A DNA stretch of 37,986 bases from CAZADH01 sp964483805 (GCA_964483805.1 CAZADH010000020.1:1-37986), one strand, 5' to 3'. Shown: positions 1 through 9,112, counted from the first letter of the stretch. Notes: generated from the sequence alone by a model not told the origin. Numbers and translations are program-made.

Positions 1-2786
1 CCGGCCTGCAGTGGCAGACGGTGTGGTATGGTCCGCTGCTGGCCAGCGCCACGGTGCCCGAGCGACCCGAGATTATCAGCGAGATCATCGGCTCTGGCAG
101 CGAGATGATCGCCCCGGGTTCGACTTTGCGGGTCGCTGCCCAAGATGCGCGGGTCTACACCGGTCTGCAACGGCTCATGCTCCACTTTCGCCCCATCGCC
201 ATGGACGGCATCAATTTTCGCGGCTTCAATCAAGAATTGTGGAAATGGTGGACCACCGCCGGCGAGTGCCGGCTCTTCGGGCGCACGGTGGGGCTTCTGG
301 GGGCATCACGGCATCTGCTGCGCTCCCTCGGTCGACTCAACGAGTTCGAGTTGTACGGCACCTCGATGCTCTGGCTCTGGCAACCCATCCGCGCTCTGCG
401 GGTGGATGCGGACGGACGCCGCCGCCTGGTGGCTGTGGGCGCCGTAACCATGTGCCTGCCGCCGGCGGCCCTCACCGAGGCCGTGGCCTGGCGCATGTTT
501 GCTGCCAACCTCGCCGGGGACGGGTTGGCTTGCGCGGTCTGGCCGCCCACCAAGCCCGACCGCCCGGTTCTGGCCACGCGCGCATTCCGCCGCGACGGAG
601 AACTGCAGGCGCTGGCCCGGATTCCGCAACGCGAACCCTTGGCCGGCACCGCCTGGATCAAAGCCGAACGGATCGTCGGCGACACCCGGCCGATGCGCAT
701 CGCCATTGCCGCCGGCCTGCCCGCCGACACCACGTTGCCGCGGCCGGTGCGCGCCCTGCTGGGGGCCGCCTCCGTCATCTGGCTCGGCCTGACATCCCTG
801 CTCTCGTTCTGGCAACGGGCTGCACAGTTGTCGGTACGTCGCTCCTTGCGCCTGCAACTGGCCGGGACCTTCGCGGCCGTCGTTTCACTCTCGCTGACCA
901 TGGGCCTGGGATTGTTCGAGCGGGCCGGGATCGAGAGCCGTGAGCAGGCCGTTGCCGACGGGTTCCGACGACTCGAGGCGGAGCTGGCGGCCCTCGATGA
1001 AGCCCAGACCATGTTCTACGGCCTGCAACTCACGCTCCTCGACCGCAAGTTCCGCGATGTCGATCTGGGCACCTGGCTGACCCAATGGGAAGACGCGTCG
1101 CGCGGGCTGGCCTCGGCACCGCAACCAACGAACGCCCTGGCTTTCGTCATCAATGAAATGCATCGGCTCGGCCTGCCGGTCCGCCGCATCCGCGCCCTCG
1201 CCCCGGCAGGGTTCGTGCTGGCCACAGGCAACACCAGCAAGAACGAACGGGCCTTTTCGTGGTTGCTGTGCGGCGACAGCCCCGACCCGGCCATCACGCC
1301 GGCCGGACCGGCCCGACCGACACCGCTGAACTCGGTACTGCTGGCCCAGATCGACAGCATCCGCAAGGTCATGGAGTCGACGCTGGCGAGCGACGAACTC
1401 GCCGCCTTTCTCAACGGCACCCGCCTCTACGGCAGCATGCGCCACGAAGCCGGCCAGAACGACACGACTGTATATTTACGTCGTATGTCTCGCCGCGGCG
1501 CGCCGCATTGGGTGGCGTTGACCGATCTCGACATCGATCACCCCCGCCTGCTTTCACTGGCCCTGCGCCACGGCTGGTTGGCCTCGGATGCCGCGGCGCC
1601 GTCACGCATCTCGTTCGAGCGGCGCAATGTCCCCGGCTGGCAGCCGGCACAGCCGTTTGCGACCACAGCAATACGAACTATTGATGCTCCGGCCGCCCAG
1701 AACCCCTTGCGACAGACCGTCGAAGTGTCGATGCGGCAGTGGGGGCGGCCTCGGGCCGGCACTCTCGCCGGTTTGGTCCTGCAGGCCGAAGCGATCAACG
1801 CCCCGGTCCGTCACTACCCACGGCACGACCATGACCGCCTGGCCTTGGCCTGGCCAAGCCAGACGCTGATCACCCACATCCTCTCGGCCGACATTGACCG
1901 CCAACAGGTCGGACTGCCTCAGGCCCGTGCCGCCCGGCGCGAACGGTTCACTCTCGGCCTGCTCGCCGTTGCCTCGCTGTTTTTCGCGGTGTGGGCCGCC
2001 AATCGTTTCTTGCGCCCGGTGCGCAACCTGACCCGCCAGGCCCGCCGCATCATGGCGGGCGACTTCACCGCGACCCTGCCGGTCGAGAGCGACGACGAGT
2101 TCGGCCGATTGGCCCGTGCCTTCAACGAGATGGCCCGGGGCGTGCGCGAAGGACAACTCCTGCGGCGGTTCGTTTCCGAATCGGTGACGACGGTGGCCGG
2201 GTCTTCCGGGGCTGAAGCGGCCGGGCGCGCCGCGGCCACCTCGGCGACAGTTTTGTTCGCCGGCCTCGCCCAGTTCAAATCCCTGGCCCGGGACCTGCCG
2301 GCCGAGCAGTTGATCACCCTGCTCAATCGCTCGCTGGGCATCATGGCGCGGGCCGTGCGCGACCAGGGCGGCGAGATCGACAAGTTCATCGGCGACAAGA
2401 TTCTCGGCGTCTTTCACCCGAACCGTCTCGGCGGCGCGACCGCCGCCGCCGCGGCCGCCATCACTGCCGCCCAGACGATGCGCCGCGCGATCGCCGCCGA
2501 CCCCGTGCTGGCACGGTATCACGTCGGCATTGGCGTGGCCAGCGGGCCGCTGCTGGTCGGCGTGCTCGGCGCCGCTGCCGTGCGTCTCGAACACACAGTG
2601 ATCGGCGACACCGTCAACCTCGCCTCGCGCCTCGCCGATGTCGGGTTGACAGAAATGGGCGGGGCAATCATCACCGAAACGGGCACGGCCCAACTGCTCG
2701 GCGGTGGCACCGAACTGCAGAATCGCGGGGCTATTGCGGTGAAGGGGAAGCGCGAACCGGTGCCGGTGTTCGCCGTCGCACCGTAA
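1..2786 (+). CDS. Membrane HAMP-class III adenylate/guanylate cyclase-like protein, 5' partial
   Basis: The frame is open to the left edge, so the true start lies outside; the GTG at 21 is only the first in-window start codon. Hydrophobic segments lie near residues 250-310 (counted from that GTG), followed by a long presumably extracytoplasmic region, a transmembrane helix near 645-665, a HAMP domain (FLRPVRNLTRQARRI to AFNEMARG) and a C-terminal class III cyclase domain. The domain keeps the second metal motif (IDKFIGDKILGVF), the substrate-type Lys, and the Asn/Arg of VIGDTVNLASRL. The first metal motif reads LFAGLAQF where the family has LFAD: Gly replaces the first metal Asp (codon 2262-2264). 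By family it would make cAMP or cGMP under control of the extracellular domain. With one metal ligand missing, activity may be weak or lost. Confidence 0.85.
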   Translation, partial: GLQWQTVWYGPLLASATVPERPEIISEIIGSGSEMIAPGSTLRVAAQDARVYTGLQRLMLHFRPIAMDGINFRGFNQELWKWWTTAGECRLFGRTVGLLGASRHLLRSLGRLNEFELYGTSMLWLWQPIRALRVDADGRRRLVAVGAVTMCLPPAALTEAVAWRMFAANLAGDGLACAVWPPTKPDRPVLATRAFRRDGELQALARIPQREPLAGTAWIKAERIVGDTRPMRIAIAAGLPADTTLPRPVRALLGAASVIWLGLTSLLSFWQRAAQLSVRRSLRLQLAGTFAAVVSLSLTMGLGLFERAGIESREQAVADGFRRLEAELAALDEAQTMFYGLQLTLLDRKFRDVDLGTWLTQWEDASRGLASAPQPTNALAFVINEMHRLGLPVRRIRALAPAGFVLATGNTSKNERAFSWLLCGDSPDPAITPAGPARPTPLNSVLLAQIDSIRKVMESTLASDELAAFLNGTRLYGSMRHEAGQNDTTVYLRRMSRRGAPHWVALTDLDIDHPRLLSLALRHGWLASDAAAPSRISFERRNVPGWQPAQPFATTAIRTIDAPAAQNPLRQTVEVSMRQWGRPRAGTLAGLVLQAEAINAPVRHYPRHDHDRLALAWPSQTLITHILSADIDRQQVGLPQARAARRERFTLGLLAVASLFFAVWAANRFLRPVRNLTRQARRIMAGDFTATLPVESDDEFGRLARAFNEMARGVREGQLLRRFVSESVTTVAGSSGAEAAGRAAATSATVLFAGLAQFKSLARDLPAEQLITLLNRSLGIMARAVRDQGGEIDKFIGDKILGVFHPNRLGGATAAAAAAITAAQTMRRAIAADPVLARYHVGIGVASGPLLVGVLGAAAVRLEHTVIGDTVNLASRLADVGLTEMGGAIITETGTAQLLGGGTELQNRGAIAVKGKREPVPVFAVAP

Positions 2787-2906
2787 CCGTCACCGCCCCG
2801 GGCGGTTTGCCCATTTGCATCAACTGACCGGTTTGTGGCAACGTAACCAGAGCGGGCGGTGCCCCACCGGATACCGACCCGCCATTTGGGCACAGCGAGG
2901 TCATCC

Positions 2907-4244
2907 ATGTCGCGAAACGCACTGCGCATATTGTCTTACTTTGTGTTTATATTGTGCATCTCTATCGCCAGCGCTGCCGCGCCCGACCGGGCGCGTCCGA
3001 CGGTCAGTGCCGACGCACGCGCGGCCATCACCAACACAGTCTGGCAACTCGTCCTGATCGGCCCGCCGGGTGCGGGCAAGACGACGATCGCGGCCAAGCT
3101 CCAGGAAGCCCTGGGGATCGCCCGCATCTCGGCGGGCAACCTGGTACGCGACGCGGGCCGCGAATCGACCCTGATCGGCCGCACCATTCGCGACCTGTCG
3201 AGCAAGGGCGATCTCGTCCCCGACGAAATCATGATGGAGATCCTGTCGGGCAAACTGAAGGCCGATCAGTGTCGACGCGGTTTTGTGCTCGACGGGTTCC
3301 CGCGCACGCTCGACCAGGCCCGGCGCTTCGACAAGTTTCTCAAAGGTTCGTGTCCCGGCACGCTGCGCGTGATCTTCCTCGATATCCCCGAAAAGGTGAG
3401 CCACGACCGGGTGTTGCGCCGCGGTCGTGAAGACGACACCGAGAACGTCTTCCGCCATCGATTCACCCTCTATCGCGACACGATTGCCGCGGTCACCGAC
3501 CACTACGCCCGCTACGACCAACTCCTGCGCATCGATGCCAATCGACCGGTCGATGTCGTGTTTCTCGACATTCTCGCCCGGCTCGGTTTGCGCGATCGCC
3601 CCACGCCGGCAACACCGGCCCCGGTGACCGCTGCGGCACCCACCAGCGCGCCCTCAGCCGACGGCATCGATCTGGGCGACGCGCCGCTGATTCCGCTGGT
3701 TGGCGGCGCCGAGGCCCCCAGGGTGACCGCCGCCCCCCCCCGTGCGTCGGCGCCGACGGTTCCGCGCACCGTCCCCCGCTACCGACGCGCCACCGGCCGC
3801 ACCCCACCGTCGACGCCACGCCCCCCGGCCCCACCCACGACCACGGCGCCGACTCCGACCGCCGACACCGGTGATCTCATCCCCGTTACCGAATCTGATG
3901 CCGATGCCCCTGCCGAGCCGCCCCCGCCGGCACCAACCGACCCCGCACCGCCCGTCGCCCCAGATACACCCGACGAGCCGCTGATTCCGGTTGACGCCGG
4001 CTCCGGCGATGGTGACGAGGTCACTGAGACCGGCAGCGGGTCGGGGCCAACCCCGACCACCGACGACGGATCGGTTCCTCCGGGCGATGGCAGCATCCCA
4101 CCCCTGGTCGACGAACCGACGGTGCCGGAACCGGCCAATCCGACCGGCGCGATCGAGAAGGCCCGCGAAGCCCAATCGTATACGAACGGCCAGGACGGCG
4201 CCCCCGGCTCGGGCGACCATGGCGGCGACGCCGGCGAGCCGTAA
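2907..4244 (+). CDS. Exported adenylate kinase-like protein with Pro/Thr/acidic tail
   Basis: The 445-residue protein starts at ATG 2907, with cgagg just upstream, and opens with a signal peptide (ILSYFVFILCISIASAAA). Residues about 47-225 are adenylate kinase-like: Walker A GPPGAGKT (52-59), the LDGFPRTLDQA motif and the Arg-rich RVLRRGREDDTENVFRHRF segment. There is no inserted zinc/LID subdomain, so it is a short-type kinase. Residues about 230-445 are low complexity, rich in Pro, Thr, Asp and Glu, with repeats of the LIPVT/LIPVD type. The family interconverts AMP, ATP and ADP in the cytoplasm; an exported copy with a disordered acidic tail is unusual, and its substrate outside the cytoplasm is unknown. 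A C9 run at 3733-3741 lies within the tail-coding region. It converges on the pyruvate kinase-like gene across a hairpin. Confidence 0.85.
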   Translation: MSRNALRILSYFVFILCISIASAAAPDRARPTVSADARAAITNTVWQLVLIGPPGAGKTTIAAKLQEALGIARISAGNLVRDAGRESTLIGRTIRDLSSKGDLVPDEIMMEILSGKLKADQCRRGFVLDGFPRTLDQARRFDKFLKGSCPGTLRVIFLDIPEKVSHDRVLRRGREDDTENVFRHRFTLYRDTIAAVTDHYARYDQLLRIDANRPVDVVFLDILARLGLRDRPTPATPAPVTAAAPTSAPSADGIDLGDAPLIPLVGGAEAPRVTAAPPRASAPTVPRTVPRYRRATGRTPPSTPRPPAPPTTTAPTPTADTGDLIPVTESDADAPAEPPPPAPTDPAPPVAPDTPDEPLIPVDAGSGDGDEVTETGSGSGPTPTTDDGSVPPGDGSIPPLVDEPTVPEPANPTGAIEKAREAQSYTNGQDGAPGSGDHGGDAGEP

Positions 4245-4247
4245 CCG

Positions 4248-4270
4248 CATGCCCACGCATCGTGGGCATG
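4248..4270. terminator. Hairpin between convergent genes
   Basis: A perfect 10-bp stem, CATGCCCACG with CGTGGGCATG, closes a 3-nt loop between two convergent stop codons. No strong T-run follows on either side. It is probably a bidirectional terminator. Confidence 0.65.
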
Positions 4271-4279
4271 GCATCGGAC

Positions 4280-5257
4280 TCAGGCCAGGTGGCGGGTCAG
4301 GAACGCGAGAACCGCGGGAACGTGGCCGCCCTGGGCCGTTTCATCAGACAGAACAAAGCCGGCGTACCCCGCCTGCAATACATCATACAGATGCACGATC
4401 TCGCTGCGCGACGGCTGCGGTGAGGTCACCATGGAACCGAGCACTTCGCCGGCGAGCAACGCAGGCTTGCCCAGGGTGGGCAGCAATGCAGTGAACTCCG
4501 CCTGCCGGCGGCCGAGCAGGCGCAGGTCGATCTCGGCACCGAGATCGCCGCGACACAGCCACAGTTCGTCGAAGCGGGCCGCCAGGGCCGGCACCTGCGC
4601 CAAAGCGGCTTCCCGCTCGATCTTGGCGATCAGCCGCCGGGTGCCGACCAACGGGCGCAAGAGCTCAGCCTCGCTGCCGTCGGCGACAAACGACACGGCA
4701 AACTCCACCCACGGAAACGCCAGGGCCACCTCGATTGCGGCCCGGTCGCCCGCACACAACTCGGCCAACGGCCAGACCCGGCCAGGGCAGTTGATGCCTT
4801 TGCGCCCCGACAGCGGACCGGACACCACGGTGAGCGCACGCAACTCCTCACCGCCAGCCGCAACCGCGACCACCCGGACGACCACCCGCCCATCGTTCAG
4901 ATGCAACAGATCGCCGACGCGGGATGCAGCCAACACGACCGGGTGCGGCACCGGAATGACCGCCGGGTCGTCGGAACGGTCGGCATGCCGCAACGTGACC
5001 TCGGGCGGAACCGCGGCAACGCTGGGATACCCACCAATACGCGTCTTGGCTCCCTGCAGATCGAGCACCACCGGCACCGCACGACCGGCCTGGGCGAAGA
5101 CCGCGGTCAGGCGCGTCAACCAGCCAGCCAGGGCAGCGCGATCGAGATGCCCGGTGTTGAGGCGGATGCGCGTGGCCACAGCACAGACCCGGCACAGCAC
5201 TTCCTCGGCCTGCGATGCCGGGCCTACCGTCAATACAACGTCTGGACGCTTGTTCAT
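4280..5257 (-). CDS. Pyruvate kinase-like protein lacking the C-terminal domain
   Basis: 325 residues from ATG 5257, the start that aligns with the family N-terminus (VVLTVGPAS). Recognisable motifs in order: RLNTGH, DLQGAKTRIGG, LNDGRVVVRV, GRKGINCPG, SFVADGSEAEL, IAKIEREAAL (catalytic Lys), RGDLGAEI (metal-binding), KPALLAGEVLGSMV and LSDETAQGG. Catalytic A and B domains are therefore present. Typical pyruvate kinases are about 470 residues and carry a C-terminal regulatory domain that is absent here. It starts 28 bp after the cheA stop and is probably the last gene of that operon. It may be a constitutive, non-allosteric pyruvate kinase or a specialised paralogue; the sequence does not decide. 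The Shine-Dalgarno is weak (GGTGGG). Confidence 0.85.
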   Translation of the reverse strand: MNKRPDVVLTVGPASQAEEVLCRVCAVATRIRLNTGHLDRAALAGWLTRLTAVFAQAGRAVPVVLDLQGAKTRIGGYPSVAAVPPEVTLRHADRSDDPAVIPVPHPVVLAASRVGDLLHLNDGRVVVRVVAVAAGGEELRALTVVSGPLSGRKGINCPGRVWPLAELCAGDRAAIEVALAFPWVEFAVSFVADGSEAELLRPLVGTRRLIAKIEREAALAQVPALAARFDELWLCRGDLGAEIDLRLLGRRQAEFTALLPTLGKPALLAGEVLGSMVTSPQPSRSEIVHLYDVLQAGYAGFVLSDETAQGGHVPAVLAFLTRHLA

Positions 5258-5285
5258 CGCCGGGGACCCACCGTTTCTCGGGGTG

Positions 5286-7790
5286 TCAGGCCGCTTCTGA
5301 TTTCCGGGTGGCATCGCGCACCAACCGATGCACGTCGAGGATGAAGGCGATCGAACCGTCACCGCAGATGGTCAGACCGGAAAACAAGGTGACCTGGCGC
5401 AACACCGTGCCCATGCTTTTTACCAGGGTGTGGTTCTCACCGATGACGCGATCGACAACGATGCCGATCTGACGGTCGTCGATGTTGCAAACCACCATCT
5501 GTTCGATGGTCCCCGGTGGCACCCCCCCACTGCGCGCCGCCGGCGCCGGCAGATGCGGTTGCTCGACAAACCGCTCGCGCAGGCGCAGGAACGGCAGCGG
5601 GTGGCCGCGGTAGTTGACCACGTTGTTCTCATGCCCTTCGCTGTGCTCGCGCCTGGGCAGGTTGACGATCTCTTCGACGAGCATCAGCGGCAAAACGAAA
5701 TGCCGTTCCGAGACCTCGACCAGCAATCCTTCCATGATTGCCAGGCTGAGCGGCAGTTTGAGGGCAAACGTCGACCCGGCCCCGACCTTGCTGTCGATCT
5801 CGATGGTGCCGTGCAGGCTGTCGATCACCCGCTTGACCACATCCATGCCCGTGCCCCGGCCAGAGACGTTGGTGATCACGGTGGCCGTCGAGAACCCGGG
5901 CAGAAAGATATAGTTATAGATTTCGTTGAGCGTGGGCTTCGCGTCGGCCGGCACGAGCCCCTTCTCGACCGCCTTGGCAAAGATCCGCTCGGGGTTGATG
6001 CCGGCACCGTCATCAGCAATACGCAGTATTACGGTACTGCCGGTCTGCTCGGCCGACAACCGCACCGTGCCCTGCCGGGGTTTGCCGGCCGCCTCGCGCA
6101 CCTCGGGTTTCTCGATACCGTGGTCGACCGTGTTGCGCAGCAGGTGGACGAGAGGATCGTGCAACTTGTCTTGCGTGGCCATGTCCAACTCGGTATCGGC
6201 ACCGTCGATGACCAGGCACACGTCTTTGCCCAGATCGCGGGCGAGGCCGGTGACCATGGCCTCGAAGCGGGCGAAGGTCTCGCCGATCGGTTTCATGCGA
6301 TTGAGCATGGCGCCATCGCGCAGGCGGTCGACGATGCGGGCGAGATCCTCGGCCACCACGGTCAATTCGTGGTCGTCGAGCGACTGTGCTCGCCGCAACA
6401 GGCCGGAGTTGAGCGCCACCAGTTCGCCGATCAGGTTCACCAGCTCGGTCAAGCGATCGAGCGACACGCGCATGAAGGCGAACGCATTGCTGCGGTCGAC
6501 AGCGCGGGCCGCCCGTTCGGCCCGGCCGGCCGCCCCCTCGTCACGCCCGGAAAACTGCGCCGCCAGCGCGCGCTCGAGTTGTTCGTGGGTGATGTCGCCC
6601 CGCGCCAGCAATATCTCACCGATCTTCTGGTGCAATACTTCAGGTTCTTCACCGCGATCGATGACCTGCATCGTCAGGTCGCCGATCCCAGGCGCAAAAG
6701 CGAAGATATCGCGAACGGCCGCCGGTTGGTGCGGCGTGGTCAACACCGCTTCGAACAACGCCGTCCCATCGGCCACCGACGCCTCGCTCGGATCGACCTG
6801 GCGCAGAATCGTGAGCTTGCCGAACGAGCTGAGTTCGGCCGCCAGGTCGTTGAGCTGCACGCCGGTTCCCAGCAACCCGGCCGCCGGTCGGAAGATGACC
6901 CGCACCGTGTTCTGTTTGGCCGTGCCGCCCGCCACCTCTGCCGCAGTCGCCATGCCCAGGGCGGCCAGATCGGCCTGGGCGGCAGCCGCCTTGGCCGGAT
7001 CTTCGAAGATCAACCCGTTGTCGCGGGCAATGCCTTCGACGGCCTGCAGAAACTCGAGCGGCTTCTGCATCGATTCGATCAGAACCAGCGGATCGAGCTG
7101 GTTCGGGTCGGCGTCGGTGTTCTCGACCATGGTCGGAAAATAGGCCAATGCTTTGAGCGTCAGCGGGGCGAGCCCTGCCGGGGTCGAACCACCCTGCGCC
7201 GCCAGAAAGCCGAATATGAACGAGAATTTCTCGATGAACAGCGCCAGATCGGCCCCCAGAACGGCCGCCGCCTCGCGAATCTGGTCGAGCGTCTGCGAGA
7301 TTTCTTGCGGCGGGGCATTGGGCGGCACATCGGGCAGACTGTGCAACATCCCGCGCACCGCCTCGAGCAACGTGCCGATCTGGGCCTTGATCGCCTTCTT
7401 CTTGGCGCCGGTCTGCTCGTCCTCGAGCGCTTGCAGCTTTGTCAATACATCGTCAATAGCAACTCGGTCGGCCGCCGGTCCGCCGTAGTGCGCGTCGATC
7501 AGGATCCGCAACAGATCCTGGCCACGCAGCGTCAACTTCGCCAGTTCGCGCGACCACGGCATCTGTCCCTTGCGCACGAGGTCGAATGCTTCTTCGAGTT
7601 TGTGCGCGAACGGCACGACGTCGGTGAAGCCGAGAAACCCGCACTCACCCTTGATCGTGTGCAGCGTGCGAAAGACCGGCTCGACGACCGGGTGCCCGGC
7701 ATCGCCCAGCTCGAGGATGCGCACCTCGAGCTGGGCGAGCAGTTCGGCAGTTTCGGGTCGCAGTGCTTCGAGATGTCGCTGGTCGACCAT
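5286..7790 (-). CDS. cheA: CheA-type histidine kinase
   Basis: 834 residues. The N-terminal HPt domain has the phosphorylatable His44 in FRTLHTIKGECGF. A long variable region (about 90-390) follows that I do not recognise. Next comes a short helical segment, GEILLARGDITHEQLERAL, resembling the MshEN/GspE N-terminal fold, then the P3 dimerisation helices, and an intact HATPase with N-box (LLRNTVDHGIEKP), G1 (ADDGAGIN), F-box (IFLPGFSTA) and G2 (GRGTGMDVV). A CheW-like domain ends the protein. CheA autophosphorylates and passes phosphate to response regulators. No CheW, CheY or receptor gene is in the window, so the pathway (chemotaxis, pili or other) is open. It starts 3 bp after the stop of the upstream CheA-like gene and has no strong Shine-Dalgarno, suggesting translational coupling. 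Confidence 0.93.
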   Translation of the reverse strand: MVDQRHLEALRPETAELLAQLEVRILELGDAGHPVVEPVFRTLHTIKGECGFLGFTDVVPFAHKLEEAFDLVRKGQMPWSRELAKLTLRGQDLLRILIDAHYGGPAADRVAIDDVLTKLQALEDEQTGAKKKAIKAQIGTLLEAVRGMLHSLPDVPPNAPPQEISQTLDQIREAAAVLGADLALFIEKFSFIFGFLAAQGGSTPAGLAPLTLKALAYFPTMVENTDADPNQLDPLVLIESMQKPLEFLQAVEGIARDNGLIFEDPAKAAAAQADLAALGMATAAEVAGGTAKQNTVRVIFRPAAGLLGTGVQLNDLAAELSSFGKLTILRQVDPSEASVADGTALFEAVLTTPHQPAAVRDIFAFAPGIGDLTMQVIDRGEEPEVLHQKIGEILLARGDITHEQLERALAAQFSGRDEGAAGRAERAARAVDRSNAFAFMRVSLDRLTELVNLIGELVALNSGLLRRAQSLDDHELTVVAEDLARIVDRLRDGAMLNRMKPIGETFARFEAMVTGLARDLGKDVCLVIDGADTELDMATQDKLHDPLVHLLRNTVDHGIEKPEVREAAGKPRQGTVRLSAEQTGSTVILRIADDGAGINPERIFAKAVEKGLVPADAKPTLNEIYNYIFLPGFSTATVITNVSGRGTGMDVVKRVIDSLHGTIEIDSKVGAGSTFALKLPLSLAIMEGLLVEVSERHFVLPLMLVEEIVNLPRREHSEGHENNVVNYRGHPLPFLRLRERFVEQPHLPAPAARSGGVPPGTIEQMVVCNIDDRQIGIVVDRVIGENHTLVKSMGTVLRQVTLFSGLTICGDGSIAFILDVHRLVRDATRKSEAA

Positions 7791-7793
7791 GGT

Positions 7794-9101
7794 TTACTCG
7801 CGTCCGGGGTCTGGTGCCGCGTCGACACCGGCCGCATCGGCACCCAACGCACTGCTCGCCGCCGAAAGTTCGGCCATGTCGAGAATCAGGGCGATATTGC
7901 CGTCGCCGAGAATCGCTGCGCCCTGGCACCAGTCGACCTGTTTGAGGAACCGCCCCAACGGCTTGACCACGGTCTGGATCTCGCCCACCACATGGTCGAC
8001 GACGAACCCGATCTTCTGGCGGTCGATCAACGAGACGATGACGTGCTCGACCTCGGGTCTGCACTCGGAAATGTTGAGCAGATGCCGCAACGAGACGAAC
8101 GGGATCATCTCGCCACGCACAAGCACCAGGCCGGTCGCTGCATCGTCATCGCCGGCGCGCCGCGGACGCTCAACACACTCCTTGATCGCGAAAAGCGGAA
8201 TGATGAAGTTCTGGCCACCGATCATCACCAGCAGGCCCTCGATCACGGCCAGCGACAACGGGACCACGACATCGATGGCCAAGCCGATCCCGGGGTTGCC
8301 CGTGATCTCGACCGTGCCACGCATGGCCGCGATCGTGCGTTTGATGCCGACCAACGCTTGCGCCTCGACCGGCGCCCCGTCGAGCAGCAGGAACGACAGA
8401 TCGTGTATCCCCGTCGTCGTCGCCGTTCCCGGCGGCAACAGGGACCCGAGCCCCGAACCATCGCTGGCCACCGTGATGCGCACCTGGCCACCGCCATAGG
8501 AGGCGGTCACCTTGACCGCGCCGCGCCGTGACTTGCCGTCGCGTTCACGTTGCGACGGCGACTCCTGGTCGATCGCCACACAGAAGCGCAACATCTCGGC
8601 CAGCGGTTCGTCGAGGCGCTCCACCAGGGTCTTGTCGAGTTCGATGTCGCCGCCCTCGGTGATCAGCTCGACCTCCTTGCCGGCCAGTTCGGCTTCCTCG
8701 CCGACCACACGGCGATAGCGCGACAGGATGGTGCTGATGGTCATTTTGCGGATGTGCATCGTCGTGTTGCGGATACGGTGCGTCTGTTGCTCGATGCCGC
8801 GCACGATGGCCACCGTCTCGTGATCGTTGTTGGTGGCGGTGAGCATCGACAACCGGGTTTGCATGGTGATGAGATCGCCCACCAGATCGACGAGACGATC
8901 GAGGTTGGCGGCGGCAATCATGATCGATGAATCGGCGCTCTCTGCCTGCTTCTGGGCCACTTCCTTGAGGTGCTGCTGTTCACCCAGCGCGGTCTCGAGT
9001 TGCCCGGGCGTGACGGCTCCCTGCTCCTGCAGGACCTCACCCAGGCGCGCGGCACCCTGACCGGACACGGAATCCGGCGGTGCAGACGGTTTCGCGACCA
9101 T
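7794..9101 (-). CDS. CheA-like pseudokinase without HPt
   Basis: 435 residues. It starts with an MshEN-like helical segment (GEVLQEQGAVTPGQLETAL), matching the one embedded in the neighbouring CheA. A P3-like dimerisation helix pair (LDRLVDLVGDLITMQTRL), a degenerate HATPase and a C-terminal CheW-like domain follow. There is no HPt domain. The N-box position reads EMLRFCVAID, where CheA has RNxVDH. The G1 box keeps DGSG, and the G2 glycines are lost (APVEAQALVGIKR). It probably cannot bind ATP or phosphorylate. It may heterodimerise with, or scaffold, the CheA encoded 3 bp downstream; that is inference. It is the first gene of the minus-strand operon. Its Shine-Dalgarno is a run of seven G, so slippage could alter translation. 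Confidence 0.85.
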   Translation of the reverse strand: MVAKPSAPPDSVSGQGAARLGEVLQEQGAVTPGQLETALGEQQHLKEVAQKQAESADSSIMIAAANLDRLVDLVGDLITMQTRLSMLTATNNDHETVAIVRGIEQQTHRIRNTTMHIRKMTISTILSRYRRVVGEEAELAGKEVELITEGGDIELDKTLVERLDEPLAEMLRFCVAIDQESPSQRERDGKSRRGAVKVTASYGGGQVRITVASDGSGLGSLLPPGTATTTGIHDLSFLLLDGAPVEAQALVGIKRTIAAMRGTVEITGNPGIGLAIDVVVPLSLAVIEGLLVMIGGQNFIIPLFAIKECVERPRRAGDDDAATGLVLVRGEMIPFVSLRHLLNISECRPEVEHVIVSLIDRQKIGFVVDHVVGEIQTVVKPLGRFLKQVDWCQGAAILGDGNIALILDMAELSAASSALGADAAGVDAAPDPGRE

Positions 9102-9105
9102 TGTT

Positions 9106-9112
9106 CCCCCCC
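9106..9112 (-). promoter_or_regulatory. Homopolymeric G7 ribosome binding site
   Basis: On the minus strand the sequence before ATG 9101 is CGGGGGGGAACA. The only Shine-Dalgarno-like stretch is the G7 run, a tract length at which replication slippage is possible. Confidence 0.5.

Noticed and set aside
5229..5241. GTCAATAC (minus-strand GTATTGAC) copies as hidden promoters (-35 TTGAC)
   Set aside because: They occur inside genes on both strands without matching -10 elements; better treated as part of the iterated motif.
5328..8531. A 1067-codon plus-strand open frame across cheA
   Set aside because: It lies opposite two clear CheA-type genes; long antisense frames are expected in GC-rich codons. 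Its translation (Asp/Gln/Arg/His-rich) matches no fold.
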